64,000 nt of DNA from assembly GCF_001015055.1 (NCBI RefSeq), contig NZ_BBWZ01000015.1, positions 24,937-88,936 of the forward strand. Reading direction: 5' to 3'. This stretch comes from Aneurinibacillus tyrosinisolvens (GTDB lineage: Bacteria; Bacillota; Bacilli; Aneurinibacillales; Aneurinibacillaceae). Positions 1-9,249 of the stretch are shown here, piece after piece. The notes beneath the pieces were generated by a model. It saw nothing but the letters and a program-made list of their open reading frames with translations. It was not told the origin of the DNA and made no database searches. The position numbers were made by a program, and so were the translations under genes. Position 1 is the stretch's first letter. Every line of letters starts with the position of its first letter.

Positions 1-22
1 GCCCACAAAGTCGTTACCCCGG

Positions 23-66
23 AAAGGTGAAGAAACCGAGCTTTTTGTTTCTTCACCTTTTTCTTT
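23..66 (+). terminator. Rho-independent terminator of the gene upstream of the window
   Basis: A 14-bp perfect stem, 23-36 paired with 47-60, is followed by a T-rich run. It lies before ccpA and probably ends a + strand gene located left of the window. Confidence 0.8.
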
Positions 67-182
67 TATTAAAGAAAGATGAATACGATTGCACGATTAT
101 CTCATTTGTATTATGATAAATGAAAAATTATGAAAACGATTGAAAACCATAATTTGTAAAAATGTCTTAGGAGGAGTTACTA

Positions 183-1160
183 GTGCCAGTGACTATTTAT
201 GATGTAGCAAGAGAAGCCGGTGTTTCCATGGCTACGGTTTCCCGTGTAGTCAACGGAAATCCGAATGTGAAACCGTCAACAAGAAAAAAGGTGTTGGCAG
301 CAATCGAACAGCTCGGATACAGGCCAAATGCCGTTGCGAGAGGGCTCGCCAGCAAGAGAACCACAACGGTCGGTGTCATTATTCCGGACATTGCAAGCCC
401 GTTCTTTGCTGAACTGGCCCGGGGGATTGATGATATCGCCAGCATGTATAAATACAACATCATTTTGTGCGATTCCGATGAACGGATTGAACGCGAGCTT
501 CATCTTACGAATACGCTGCTGGAGAAGCAGGTAGATGGAATTATATTTATGGGCCGCGAAATCACCGAAAACCATATGCAGGTATTCACAACGGCTGCCG
601 TACCGATTGTGCTTGCGGGTACAAAGGATCCGACCGGACAGCTTCCTTCGGTGGATATTAGTCACTTCGAGGCAGGGTATGATGCTACCCGGTTTTTAAT
701 CGAAGCCGGGCATACACGGATTGCAATGGTAACAGGCCCGCTTGTCGATCCGCTGACGGGCATGCGGCGTTTTGAAGGGTATAAGCGTGCGCTTGAGGAA
801 GCCGGGCTGCCTTTCAAAGACAGTTACGTGTATAACGGAAACTTTAAATACGAATCAGGCATTGAGGCTGTCAAACAGTTCCTCTCCCTCGTGGAGCGGC
901 CGACCGCTATTTTTGCCGCCAGCGATGAAATGGCAGTAGGGGTTATCCATGGCATTCAGGACAACGGCTTAAAAGTTCCGGATGACATTGATGTCGTCGG
1001 GTTTGATAACATTCGGCTTGCTGAAATGGTGCGGCCTCGCCTTTCCACTGTCGTTCAGCCGATGTATGATATCGGCGCTGTTGCTATGCGCCTTCTGACG
1101 AAGTATATGAACAACGAAAAAAGTGGAGCACCATATTGTCATTCTTCCTCACCGAATTGA
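183..1160 (+). CDS. ccpA: Catabolite control protein A (LacI family), C-terminus frameshifted
   Basis: LacI/GalR-type repressor that, with phosphorylated HPr-Ser46, binds cre sites and governs carbon catabolite regulation. The N-terminal helix-turn-helix (about residues 3-25, with [19 protein letters not shown]) and the periplasmic-binding-like effector domain (about 60-320) are clear and CcpA-like. The start is GTG at 183, 7 bases after GGAGGAG. The last residues are not CcpA-like: after MNNEK the frame reads [12 protein letters not shown] and stops. Shifting one base within the A6 run at 1117-1122 gives a CcpA-like tail ([19 protein letters not shown]) ending at 1212. Either the gene carries a late frameshift or the sequence has a homopolymer error. 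Two cre candidates that it could act on occur later in the window (4788 and 22943). Confidence 0.92.
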   Translation: MPVTIYDVAREAGVSMATVSRVVNGNPNVKPSTRKKVLAAIEQLGYRPNAVARGLASKRTTTVGVIIPDIASPFFAELARGIDDIASMYKYNIILCDSDERIERELHLTNTLLEKQVDGIIFMGREITENHMQVFTTAAVPIVLAGTKDPTGQLPSVDISHFEAGYDATRFLIEAGHTRIAMVTGPLVDPLTGMRRFEGYKRALEEAGLPFKDSYVYNGNFKYESGIEAVKQFLSLVERPTAIFAASDEMAVGVIHGIQDNGLKVPDDIDVVGFDNIRLAEMVRPRLSTVVQPMYDIGAVAMRLLTKYMNNEKSGAPYCHSSSPN

Positions 1161-1222
1161 GGAGCGGCAATCAACGAAGGTAAGAAATAAAGAAACACAG
1201 AACATAGATTGAGGAGAGAAAA

Positions 1223-1924
1223 TTGGATATGAAGATCGGAATTATTGGCGCAATGGATGAGGAAATCGCCCTGTATAAGGATGGGATGGAACTTGCGCGT
1301 GAAGTGCGGAAGGCCGGCATTACATATTATGAAGGGCAATGGGACGGAAAACCGGTTGTTCTCTGTAAATCCGGGGTCGGAAAAGTGAACGCCAGTGTGT
1401 GCACCCAAATCCTTGTTGATACGTTTGCGGTTGATTCTGTTATTTTTACGGGTGTAGCAGGTGCGCTGCACCCCCAATTGGAAATCGGAGATGTTGTTGT
1501 ATCGCTGGACTGCCAGCAGCACGATATGGATGTAACCGCACTTGGATTCGCAAAGGGGACGATTCCTTTTTCCGAGATCTCCATATTTGCCGCAGACCCG
1601 GGCCTTGTTGGCCTGGCTGTAAAAGCAAGCGAACAGACAGCGGAAGGAAAAACAATAACCGGCCGCATTTTGTCAGGGGATCAGTTTGTCGCGGACCGCG
1701 CTCTCGTGCAGCAGCTTCATGAGGAGATGAAGGGGGCGTGCACGGAGATGGAGGGGGCTGCTGTCGCCCAGGTATGTGCGATGAATGGAGTTCCGTTCGT
1801 CGTCATCCGTTCGATGTCTGATAAAGCGGACGGATCTGCGCATGTAAACTTTGCCGAGTTTACTGAACTGGCGTCCCGGCGTTCGTTTGAAATTGTGAAA
1901 AATATGATCGCACATATTGAATAG
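1223..1924 (+). CDS. mtnN: 5'-methylthioadenosine/S-adenosylhomocysteine nucleosidase
   Basis: Cytosolic hydrolase that removes adenine from methylthioadenosine and S-adenosylhomocysteine, feeding methionine salvage and the LuxS step. The 233-residue length is normal for MTAN/Pfs. Recognisable stretches are the start MKIGIIGAMDEE, the substrate loop TGRILSGDQF and MEGAAVAQVC, which contains the conserved Met-Glu of the ribose site. The TTG at 1223 sits 6 bases after GAGGAG; the ATG at 1229 is an alternative. It begins only about 10 bases after the restored end of ccpA, so the two may be co-transcribed. A strong terminator follows. Confidence 0.95.
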   Translation: MDMKIGIIGAMDEEIALYKDGMELAREVRKAGITYYEGQWDGKPVVLCKSGVGKVNASVCTQILVDTFAVDSVIFTGVAGALHPQLEIGDVVVSLDCQQHDMDVTALGFAKGTIPFSEISIFAADPGLVGLAVKASEQTAEGKTITGRILSGDQFVADRALVQQLHEEMKGACTEMEGAAVAQVCAMNGVPFVVIRSMSDKADGSAHVNFAEFTELASRRSFEIVKNMIAHIE

Positions 1925-1952
1925 AGGAGCAGATAGCTTCTACAGCAGGAAA

Positions 1953-1981
1953 GCCCGGGTGAAAAATCCCCGGGCCTTTTA
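1953..1981 (+). terminator. Terminator of mtnN
   Basis: GC-rich stem GCCCGGG (1953-1959) paired with CCCGGGC (1969-1975), followed by a T run. Confidence 0.85.
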
Positions 1982-2052
1982 TGTTCCTGGATGAGAAATT
2001 ATATGCTGCATTAAAAGCAGTAGAAAAAAGACCGCAAGGTCAGAAGCGTCAG

Positions 2053-2080
2053 AAAAAAGGAAGGGCAGTTCTTCCTTCCT
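2053..2080 (-). terminator. Terminator of the acuABC operon
   Basis: On the minus strand GGAAGG and CCTTCC (2074-2079 and 2059-2064 on the plus strand) form a stem followed by six T. It lies just past the acuC stop. Confidence 0.6.
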
Positions 2081-2120
2081 CGCGGAAGGGAAAGGCAAGT
2101 GGAATGAACTTTCTTTTTTC

Positions 2121-3278
2121 TTATCCTTTCGGACAATATAAAAGCGCTTTCTCAATTGTGTTCTTATTTTTTGTTGTAATTTCCTGTCGCCGCGGAATCG
2201 GAGGAAACAGGCCTTCAGGATCGAAAATCGTTGGGGCCAGCTGCACCGGGCTCTCCTGCTGGTACTTCTCAATCCACTCGGAAGGGAGCGGGAGATTATC
2301 CACGATGCGCCGCCCCGATAGCTCTGCCCAGAGGATGCTCCATGCCCTTGGAACAACCCGCCATATGTCATAGCCTCCCCCCCCTGTAGCGATAAGCCGG
2401 CCCTCACATAGCTCGTCCGCCAGCGTGCGCGCCAGCCTCGGGATTTCCCGGTAAATTTTCATGCTAGCCGACAGGTGGGTTAGCGGGTCGAATGTATGGG
2501 CATCGCATCCGTTCTGTGTAACAATAACATCCGGTTTGAATCCGCGGGCGACAGTAGGAAGCACATTGTAGTAGGCTTCCAGCCACGATTCATCTTCAGT
2601 AAATGCGTCAAGCGGAACATTTACGCTCAATCCGTACCCCTGGCCATCCCCGCGTTCAGTAATATTTCCGGTGCCAGGAAACAGGTACTTCCCGGTTTCA
2701 TGAAAGGATAATGTCAGCACGTTCGGATCGTCATAAAAAGCCCACTGCACGCCGTCCCCGTGATGGGCATCCGTGTCGATGTACAGCACTCTGGCATTGT
2801 AATGCTTTCGCAAGTAAGCGACAGCTACGGAACAGTCGTTATAGATACAGAACCCGGAGGCTCGTCCACGAAAGCCGTGGTGCAATCCCCCGGCAAGATT
2901 TAACGCATGGCGGTACTCGCCGGACATGACAAGTTCGACGGCTCGAAGCGTTCCGCCCACCGTTAGGGCGGTCGCTTCATGCATGTTTGGAAAAACAGGA
3001 CAGTCCTCGGTGCCAAGCCCGAAGCTTCCGGCAACCGCCAATTCTTCTGTTGCGTGCCCTGCTGCCTCTACAACTTCAATATACTGGCGATCATGGACGA
3101 GGGCGAGCTCCTCCTTGGTGGCTAATCGGGGAGCGACAATATCGCTGTCTTGCAGCAGGTTCATCATGCGCAGCAAATCAACGGTCATAACAAGCCGCTT
3201 CTGATTAAATGGATGATCATCGTTAAAGAAATAATCCAAATATTCTTCACTATAAATAAAGGCTGTTTTAATACTCAT
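2121..3278 (-). CDS. acuC: AcuC, acetoin utilisation / protein deacetylase (HDAC family)
   Basis: Class I/II histone-deacetylase-fold Zn amidohydrolase. In B. subtilis AcuC deacetylates and reactivates acetyl-CoA synthetase. The family's metal and catalytic residues are visible in GGLHHGFRGRASGFC and DTDAHHGDGVQWAF, plus the late ATGGGGYDIWRV. I start it at ATG 3278, preceded by AGAGGGAG, rather than at an upstream start that would add nine residues. That gives 385 residues, the usual length. The start overlaps the acuB stop by 4 bases, indicating translational coupling as last gene of acuA-acuB-acuC. Confidence 0.93.
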   Translation of the reverse strand: MSIKTAFIYSEEYLDYFFNDDHPFNQKRLVMTVDLLRMMNLLQDSDIVAPRLATKEELALVHDRQYIEVVEAAGHATEELAVAGSFGLGTEDCPVFPNMHEATALTVGGTLRAVELVMSGEYRHALNLAGGLHHGFRGRASGFCIYNDCSVAVAYLRKHYNARVLYIDTDAHHGDGVQWAFYDDPNVLTLSFHETGKYLFPGTGNITERGDGQGYGLSVNVPLDAFTEDESWLEAYYNVLPTVARGFKPDVIVTQNGCDAHTFDPLTHLSASMKIYREIPRLARTLADELCEGRLIATGGGGYDIWRVVPRAWSILWAELSGRRIVDNLPLPSEWIEKYQQESPVQLAPTIFDPEGLFPPIPRRQEITTKNKNTIEKALLYCPKG

Positions 3279-3922
3279 AGTACTCCCTCTGATTCCCTGG
3301 GCCATACAACGCGGTAACCGGCCTCTTCAATTTTGGAAACTACTTTGCGCGGATTAATGGTCTGCACTCGAAAAGCAAGGTTTTTCTTTCCGGTATGCTG
3401 GCCGGGGAAAACAAGAACACTTGTTACGTTGCAGTTTGTTTCCTTAAAAAGCTGTGCAACATCGGCGAGCAATCCTGTCCGGTCATCCACCTCCACTTCA
3501 ATGTGCGAGCTTGGATAGTGTACGCCCATAAGTTCTACCAGAGTGTGGAGGATGTCTGTCTCGGTAAGGATTCCTACCAGTGTATCGTCAACGACAACAG
3601 GGAGGCATCCGATGTGGTTTTCATACAATACAAGAGCCGCCTCTTCGACAAAATCAAGCGGATGAGCGGTAATCACATCCTTTCTCATAATCGTGGAGAC
3701 AGGTGTGGTCATTACTTTTTCATCATCCGGATGGGAAGCACTAATGATAGAAGGGCATGCGTCGCGGATATCACGATCGGAAATAATTCCAACCAGTTTT
3801 CCCTGTTCAATAATCGGGATGTGGCGAATCCGGTTCTGGTGAACCTTCAGAAGAGCCAGGCGCAGCGAATCATTTGAATCGATCGTTATAACATCCTTCT
3901 TCATTATATCCTCAACAAGCAT
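3275..3922 (-). CDS. acuB: AcuB, CBS-pair and ACT domain protein
   Basis: Second gene of the acuABC operon. Two CBS motifs (about residues 1-55 and 72-130, starting MLVEDIMKKDVITI and TPVSTIMRKDVITA) are followed by an ACT-like domain (about 140-210, HIEVEVDDRTGLLADVAQLF). This is an adenine-nucleotide-sensing architecture. Its exact role in controlling acetyl-CoA synthetase is not established by the sequence. Two adjacent ATGs are possible. The second, at 3922, has better spacing (7) from GGGGGAGG and matches the family's usual start. Confidence 0.92.
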   Translation of the reverse strand: MLVEDIMKKDVITIDSNDSLRLALLKVHQNRIRHIPIIEQGKLVGIISDRDIRDACPSIISASHPDDEKVMTTPVSTIMRKDVITAHPLDFVEEAALVLYENHIGCLPVVVDDTLVGILTETDILHTLVELMGVHYPSSHIEVEVDDRTGLLADVAQLFKETNCNVTSVLVFPGQHTGKKNLAFRVQTINPRKVVSKIEEAGYRVVWPRESEGVL

Positions 3923-4011
3923 CATATGGCCTCCCCCTGCATTAGTTATTTATCATTCTATTTCGTTCGCTTTCAAAGTAGTAAATGATTTTCGGCAAAA
4001 AGGTAAAAAGG

Positions 4012-4644
4012 CTAGTACATATATCTGTTTTGAAAGCGAATGCGGTCAAATGCCTGAATGGAATCAAGCGATACCCGCTTTCCTATGCGTGCCATCATAC
4101 AATTGGCAGGATGAGAACAGATTTCCGGATCGTCAGTAGCAAACCATTCAAGACCGGCAGATGCCATCACCTTCTCCATAATCTTCCGGTATTCCCAAAC
4201 GGTAAGACCCGTACCTTTTAAATCCCAGTGCCAGTAATATTCCGTTGTAAACACAATATAGTCTTCCATGGCATCGTCAAGAAAAGCAACGGCCAGCATA
4301 TCTTCGCCGACATGCTGGTGGCGGAAGTGGCTGCTCACCTCAATTGCGCCCAGTTCGATGAGGTTATCCATGCCGGATTGCGACCAGCGTTCCATCGGAT
4401 CGGGGTATAGAAAGGTTACGTAGCCGATGATCGTATCTTCGTGTACAGCGACGATAATGCGGCCTTCCGGCAGGCCGGCGATTTCAACCAGCGCTTTCTG
4501 CTGTTCATGAGGCCTTCGGAAGGCGGTTAATCCTTCGTCCATTTTTAAAGAAGCGATCGTTTCGGCAGCAGCCGGGCCATAAATGAGCAATGTTCCGGAT
4601 GAAGTTGCTTTTTCTTGCTGATAAAACGCTTTATTATATTCCAT
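4012..4644 (-). CDS. acuA: AcuA, GNAT protein acetyltransferase for acetyl-CoA synthetase
   Basis: GNAT acetyltransferase that inactivates AcsA by acetylating its C-terminal lysine. Diagnostic stretches include LTAFRRPHEQQKALVEIAGL, YLYPDPMERWSQSGMDNLIE, YYWHWDLKGTGLTVWEYRKI and SHPANCMMARIGKRV, ending in YMY as in B. subtilis AcuA. The start at ATG 4644 gives 210 residues; a longer frame adds 18 residues of unlikely sequence. It is the first gene of the operon and is divergent from its substrate gene acsA across a 213-bp regulatory gap. Confidence 0.93.
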   Translation of the reverse strand: MEYNKAFYQQEKATSSGTLLIYGPAAAETIASLKMDEGLTAFRRPHEQQKALVEIAGLPEGRIIVAVHEDTIIGYVTFLYPDPMERWSQSGMDNLIELGAIEVSSHFRHQHVGEDMLAVAFLDDAMEDYIVFTTEYYWHWDLKGTGLTVWEYRKIMEKVMASAGLEWFATDDPEICSHPANCMMARIGKRVSLDSIQAFDRIRFQNRYMY

Positions 4645-4749
4645 TATAAATTCACACCCTGTCTGGCATACAGTCCAAAATACAAAATTCTCTATCAATT
4701 ATACACGATAATCATTTCAATGATTCCGAAAATGATGTGAACGAATAAA

Positions 4750-4779
4750 TTGCTTAAAATACAGATAATTTGATATAAT
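4750..4779 (+). promoter_or_regulatory. acsA promoter
   Basis: TTGCTT (4750-4755), an 18-bp spacer and TATAAT (4774-4779) make a good sigma-A promoter. Transcription would start near 4786, just before the cre candidate. Confidence 0.6.
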
Positions 4780-4787
4780 AAAAATTA

Positions 4788-4801
4788 CGAAAGGGTTTTC
4801 A
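4788..4801 (+). promoter_or_regulatory. Candidate cre site (CcpA operator) of acsA
   Basis: CGAAAGGGTTTTCA differs at two positions from the cre consensus TGAAAGCGTTTTCA. It covers about +2 to +15 of the predicted acsA transcript, a position where bound CcpA blocks transcription. acsA and acuABC of B. subtilis are known CcpA targets; here the site is inferred by eye. Confidence 0.55.
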
Positions 4802-4857
4802 AAGTAGATAGAGAATAAAATAATTAAACCATAATATAGGGAGAGGAGTTTGATCGT

Positions 4858-6585
4858 ATGAAAGAAATGATGGACAAGAAGATACTTCCCGTAGTAGGTA
4901 GTGGATATAATATGCCCGCATATGAAGAAGCATACAAAAACTTCAGATGGGAAGATGCAGAAAAGCAGTTTACCTGGTATGAGACCGGTAAAGTAAATCT
5001 AGCTTATGAAGCCATTGACCGGCACATCGGAACTCCACGTGAAAATAAAGTAGCCCTGTATTACAGTGATGCGATTCGGGAAGAACAGTATACATTCACA
5101 CAAATGAAAGCGTTATCCGATAAGTTTGGCAATGTTTTGCGCAGCCTTGGAATTGCAAAAGGGGACCGTGTTTTTGTATTCATGCCGCGCACACCTGAGC
5201 TATATGTAAGCGTTCTGGGAGCAATTAAAGTGGGAGCCATTGTCGGCCCCCTATTCGAAGCCTTCATGGAAGGGGCGGTCCGGGATCGCCTGGAAGACAG
5301 TGAAGCAACTGCGATTATTACAACGCCGGCCCTGTTGTCCCGGGTTCCGGTAGCCGAATTGCCTGCCCTTAAGCACGTTATTGTAGTTGGGGCGGAGGAT
5401 AAGCTTCCTGAAGGACAAGTCAGCTATGAGCAGGAAATGGACAAGGCTTCCCTTGAGTTTGAAATCGAGTGGGTAGACCGGGAGGATGGGTTAATCCTTC
5501 ATTATACATCCGGTTCGACTGGAAAACCGAAGGGAGTGCTCCACGTTCATAATGCCATGATCCAGCATTATCAGACGGCCAAGTGGGTTCTGGATTTGCA
5601 GGACAACGACGTTTACTGGTGCACAGCCGATCCGGGCTGGGTTACAGGAACATCATATGGAATCTTCGGTCCGTGGCTCAATGGAGCGACCAATGTGATC
5701 CGAGGGGGACGTTTTAGCCCGCAGGACTGGTATTCCACCCTTGAGAAATACAAAGTAACAGTATGGTATAGCGCACCAACCGCTTTCCGCATGCTGATGG
5801 GAGCAGGGGACGAGGTTGTGAAACAGTATGACCTGTCAGCCCTCCGCCATGTGCTAAGTGTCGGGGAGCCGCTTAACCCTGAGGTTGTATACTGGGGAGC
5901 GAAAGTGTTTGATAAGCGTATCCATGATACATGGTGGATGACGGAAACCGGCGGCCAGTTAATTTGCAATTATCCATCCATGGAAATTAAACCGGGTTCG
6001 ATGGGTAAACCATTCCCTGGGGTTGTGGCTGCCATTATTGACGATGAGGGGAACGAGCTGCCGCCAAATCGCATGGGGAATCTGGCCATTAAAACAGGCT
6101 GGCCTTCTATGATGAGAAGGGTATGGAACAACCCTGCGAAGTATGAGGAGTACTTCCGCCTGGAAGGCTGGTATGTATCAGGTGACTCCGCCTATATGGA
6201 TGAGGAAGGCTATTTCTGGTTCCAGGGCCGTGTAGACGATGTAATCATGACGGCCGGTGAGCGCGTAGGTCCGTTTGAAGTAGAGAGCAAGCTTGTTGAA
6301 CACCCGGCGGTAGCAGAGGCGGGTGTAATCGGAAAGCCCGACCCGATACGTGGTGAAATTATCAAAGCCTTTATCGCACTGCGCGACGGATACGAGGAAT
6401 CGGAAGAATTATTGGCAGATATTCGCCAGTTTGTAAAGGTAGGTCTGGCTGCGCATGCTGCACCGCGTGAAATCGAGGTAAGAGACAAGCTGCCGAAGAC
6501 ACGCTCCGGTAAGATTATGCGCCGGGTACTTAAAGCATGGGAACTCGGATTGCCAACCGGTGACCTGTCAACGATGGAAGACTAA
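4858..6585 (+). CDS. acsA: Acetyl-CoA synthetase (acetate:CoA ligase, AMP-forming)
   Basis: Activates acetate with ATP and CoA in the cytosol. The 575-residue ANL-family enzyme has the phosphate-binding loop YTSGSTGKPKG (from about residue 216), the adenylate motif WWMTETGG, the hinge region GYFWFQGRVDDVI and the C-terminal LPKTRSGKIMRR. Lys552 there corresponds to the lysine acetylated by AcuA and deacetylated by AcuC, whose genes are divergent. The ATG at 4858 follows GGAGAGGAG by 9 bases. It has its own promoter and a bidirectional terminator shared with the convergent penicillin-binding protein. Confidence 0.96.
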   Translation: MKEMMDKKILPVVGSGYNMPAYEEAYKNFRWEDAEKQFTWYETGKVNLAYEAIDRHIGTPRENKVALYYSDAIREEQYTFTQMKALSDKFGNVLRSLGIAKGDRVFVFMPRTPELYVSVLGAIKVGAIVGPLFEAFMEGAVRDRLEDSEATAIITTPALLSRVPVAELPALKHVIVVGAEDKLPEGQVSYEQEMDKASLEFEIEWVDREDGLILHYTSGSTGKPKGVLHVHNAMIQHYQTAKWVLDLQDNDVYWCTADPGWVTGTSYGIFGPWLNGATNVIRGGRFSPQDWYSTLEKYKVTVWYSAPTAFRMLMGAGDEVVKQYDLSALRHVLSVGEPLNPEVVYWGAKVFDKRIHDTWWMTETGGQLICNYPSMEIKPGSMGKPFPGVVAAIIDDEGNELPPNRMGNLAIKTGWPSMMRRVWNNPAKYEEYFRLEGWYVSGDSAYMDEEGYFWFQGRVDDVIMTAGERVGPFEVESKLVEHPAVAEAGVIGKPDPIRGEIIKAFIALRDGYEESEELLADIRQFVKVGLAAHAAPREIEVRDKLPKTRSGKIMRRVLKAWELGLPTGDLSTMED

Positions 6586-6601
6586 GCAGGGGAATAAGAA
6601 A

Positions 6602-6636
6602 AGAGAGGCGGTTTACGTACCCGCCTCTCTTTCTTT
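6602..6636. terminator. Bidirectional terminator between acsA and the PBP gene
   Basis: Stem AGAGAGGCGG (6602-6611) with CCGCCTCTCT (6621-6630), followed by a T-rich stretch and preceded by an A-rich one, so it can serve both convergent genes. Confidence 0.85.
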
Positions 6637-6645
6637 GTGTTAATA

Positions 6646-9123
6646 CTATTGCTGTGTTTGATCTGTTTTCTTTTTACTGTGCCTATCCGTTTGTTTGCCT
6701 GATTGCTTGTTGTCTGATTTGGTTGAGTGATCAGGCTTGCCCGATTGGCTAGGGTTGCTCGACTGATCAGGCTTGGCCGGGTGATCGGGGCTGCTTTGTG
6801 TGTCAGTCTGCTGTCCAGGTTGTTGATCCGGTGTTTTTCCCTGGCCGTTATGACTCTGATCCGTCTGCTGTCCGGATTGCTGATCCGTATTCTGGTTTTT
6901 GCCACTATCAGACTTCTTCGACCCATTTGACGAATCAAGCGGAGTTTGGTCTGCCTGGTTGTTTGTTGAGCTTCCCGTTTTCCCCTGGCCTTTTGTGCCA
7001 TAGCTGGAGTAGGACGACGGATTCGTCGACTTCGCCAGGTTTTCATTGTAAACCGTGCGAAGGGAAGTTCCCGGAGGCATGGCCATCTGGTTTCCCGCAG
7101 GCGAGATGGAAGGGTCGATTTTGATAGCCGAGGTAAAGATTTTTCCCCATAACAATTGCGCCCGTGTAAAGGAGCTTTCGTTAACCTCATACTTCTTATC
7201 GTATCCGATCCACACACCGAGGGAGACATCAGGAGTGTACCCTACAAACCATTTATCCATATTGCTGTTTGTCGTCCCTGTTTTTCCTGCAACATCTCTG
7301 CCTGATGTGTATTTTCGTACCTTCGTAGCTGTTCCTGCACGTATAACATCACGGAGCATATCGGTGACAAGCCATGCGGTAGATGGCTTAAACACGCGTA
7401 CAGGCTTAACCTCGTGATGATACACTTCTTCATGGTCGCTGTTTTCAATCCGTTCAATCAAATAAGCGTCTGTGAAATTTCCAGAGTTAGCGAACGTTCC
7501 ATATGCGTTCGTCAATTCTTCTACCGATATCCCCGTTGTTAAACCGCCAAGACCCGTTGCGAGTCCCGTATCCCTTACAGGGTCAAGCGATGTAACGCCC
7601 ATCTTTTTAACATAGGAAAGGGATTCAGGAACGCCGGTCTCAAAATATACTTTGAGCGCAGGAATGTTCGTGGAAGACCGGAGAGCATCCCTTACTGTCA
7701 TCGGCCCCCTGAATTTCTCTCCGTAGTTCTTCGGCGGCTTGTCGTAGCCAGGGAATTCTGTTTCTTCATCGACAACCGTAGTGCCCGGAGAAATAATTCC
7801 GCGTTCAATGGCCGGGGCATATACAGCAATCGGCTTCATTGTTGAACCGGGCTGTCTCGGAGCCGTGGCGTGCGACATTTTCTCTATGTTGAAACCACGC
7901 CCTTCAATCATACTAATAATCGCACCGGTTTTGTTATTGATTAAAGCTGCTCCGATTTGCTCCGGCATTTTTTTTCCGTTAATTGGTTTTTTCTCCGGTC
8001 CGAAGTTGTTCGCATTGGAGGCGATTTCTCTCATCTTCTCATAAATTTTTTTGTCAATCGTCGTATAGATATGATAGCCGCCCTGGCGGATGTCCATCCG
8101 TCTTTCCTCTACCAGCTGATTAAAGTTTTTCGTTTTCAAGTCGGGATTTTTTTCAATGTCCTGGTTAACAAGCACTTCTGCTGCCCGCTTTTCAATTTCC
8201 ATTGTTAAATAAGGATAATTTTCGTATGCTTTTATGCTTCGTTGTTGGGCAAGGTGGCCCTCAATATTGTAGGAGAGAGCCTCATTATATTGGCTGCTTG
8301 TTATTTTTCCGTTTTCGAGCATCCGGGTGAGAACAAGCTTCTGCCGCTTCAAACCCGCCTTTAATCCGTTTTTCTGGTACGCTTTAAAGGGTATGTAATT
8401 ATACGGTGCCTGGAGCATTCCCGCCAGATAGGCTGACTGGGGAATATTTAAATCTTTTGCGTCTACCTCGAAAATTCCCTTGGCAGCAGCCTGAATGCCG
8501 TACACATTTGAGCCGCTTGCGCTCTTCCCGAAGTACATTTTATTAATATACGCATCCAGAATTTGATCTTTAGAGAACATACGCTCAACACGCATCGCAA
8601 GAAAGATTTCCCTGAACTTTCGTTCCATCGTCTGGGCGCGTGTTAAAAACGTCTGTTTAACGAGCTGCTGCGTCAGCGTGCTTCCACCAGTTTGTACGGC
8701 AGATCCTGTAATCTGCTGGATTCCGGCACGGGCGATAGCTGTGGGCACGACGCCGCGGTGCTGATAAAATTCCTTGTCTTCAGTTGAAATAACAGCGTCA
8801 ATAAAATAGGGCGATACTTCTTTGTGTGTGACAAGCCGCCTGTCTTCTGTCGTCTGAAGCTGTCCGATCAGTGTTTTGTCCCTAAAGTAGGCAAAGCCAG
8901 TGAGATTATTGCTGGATAACTCTTTATTGATCTCATTATAGCTTCTTACCGGGTCATCTTTTACGAGGGAAGCTACATATCCTCCCGCAACGCCTCCGGC
9001 AAAAAATACACCCATAAAGAATAAAATAGCAGACATTTGGAAAATAACAAGAAGAGTGCGCCATATGTTTCTTTTCTTTACGGATGTATTCGGCCGATTC
9101 GATGAATCGTTTTTATGATCCAT
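6646..9123 (-). CDS. Class A penicillin-binding protein (PBP1A family)
   Basis: Bifunctional peptidoglycan glycosyltransferase/transpeptidase anchored in the membrane. After a short cytoplasmic tail there is one membrane helix (about residues 21-48). A GT51 domain follows, with catalytic Glu115 in STEDKEFYQHRG and with QTGGSTLTQQLVKQTF. The transpeptidase domain has PGSTMKP, SSTNIPALK and KTGTTNSN as its three active-site motifs. The last 120 or so residues are a low-complexity Gln/Ser/Asp/Lys tail with imperfect repeats (DQQSGQQTDQS, DQQPGQQTDTQS). The ATG at 9123 follows AGGGGG by 6 bases; this gives 825 residues. The neighbouring tyrS gene is divergent. Confidence 0.95.
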   Translation of the reverse strand: MDHKNDSSNRPNTSVKKRNIWRTLLVIFQMSAILFFMGVFFAGGVAGGYVASLVKDDPVRSYNEINKELSSNNLTGFAYFRDKTLIGQLQTTEDRRLVTHKEVSPYFIDAVISTEDKEFYQHRGVVPTAIARAGIQQITGSAVQTGGSTLTQQLVKQTFLTRAQTMERKFREIFLAMRVERMFSKDQILDAYINKMYFGKSASGSNVYGIQAAAKGIFEVDAKDLNIPQSAYLAGMLQAPYNYIPFKAYQKNGLKAGLKRQKLVLTRMLENGKITSSQYNEALSYNIEGHLAQQRSIKAYENYPYLTMEIEKRAAEVLVNQDIEKNPDLKTKNFNQLVEERRMDIRQGGYHIYTTIDKKIYEKMREIASNANNFGPEKKPINGKKMPEQIGAALINNKTGAIISMIEGRGFNIEKMSHATAPRQPGSTMKPIAVYAPAIERGIISPGTTVVDEETEFPGYDKPPKNYGEKFRGPMTVRDALRSSTNIPALKVYFETGVPESLSYVKKMGVTSLDPVRDTGLATGLGGLTTGISVEELTNAYGTFANSGNFTDAYLIERIENSDHEEVYHHEVKPVRVFKPSTAWLVTDMLRDVIRAGTATKVRKYTSGRDVAGKTGTTNSNMDKWFVGYTPDVSLGVWIGYDKKYEVNESSFTRAQLLWGKIFTSAIKIDPSISPAGNQMAMPPGTSLRTVYNENLAKSTNPSSYSSYGTKGQGKTGSSTNNQADQTPLDSSNGSKKSDSGKNQNTDQQSGQQTDQSHNGQGKTPDQQPGQQTDTQSSPDHPAKPDQSSNPSQSGKPDHSTKSDNKQSGKQTDRHSKKKTDQTQQ

Positions 9124-9185
9124 ATAATTCCCCCTTACAAATAACAGCAACATTATATCATAAAGACGTTTTGTTAGGATAAATG

Positions 9186-9215
9186 TTGCATCTTAACATT
9201 ATTTTTAGTTATTAT
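9186..9215 (+). promoter_or_regulatory. Putative promoter of the tyrS T-box transcript
   Basis: TTGCAT (9186-9191), 18-bp spacer, TATTAT (9210-9215). It lies about 30-35 bases before the first T-box sequences. Confidence 0.45.
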
Positions 9216-9249
9216 TGAAATAACATGAGCCTAAATATTTTATTATTCA

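Noticed and set aside
118..140. TGAAAACGATTGAA near the ccpA start as a cre site
   Set aside because: Two mismatches at conserved positions and no clear promoter context; too weak to list.
6582..7229. 215-residue minus-strand frame at the end of the PBP gene
   Set aside because: Low-complexity shadow of the repetitive PBP tail in another frame; no ribosome-binding site.
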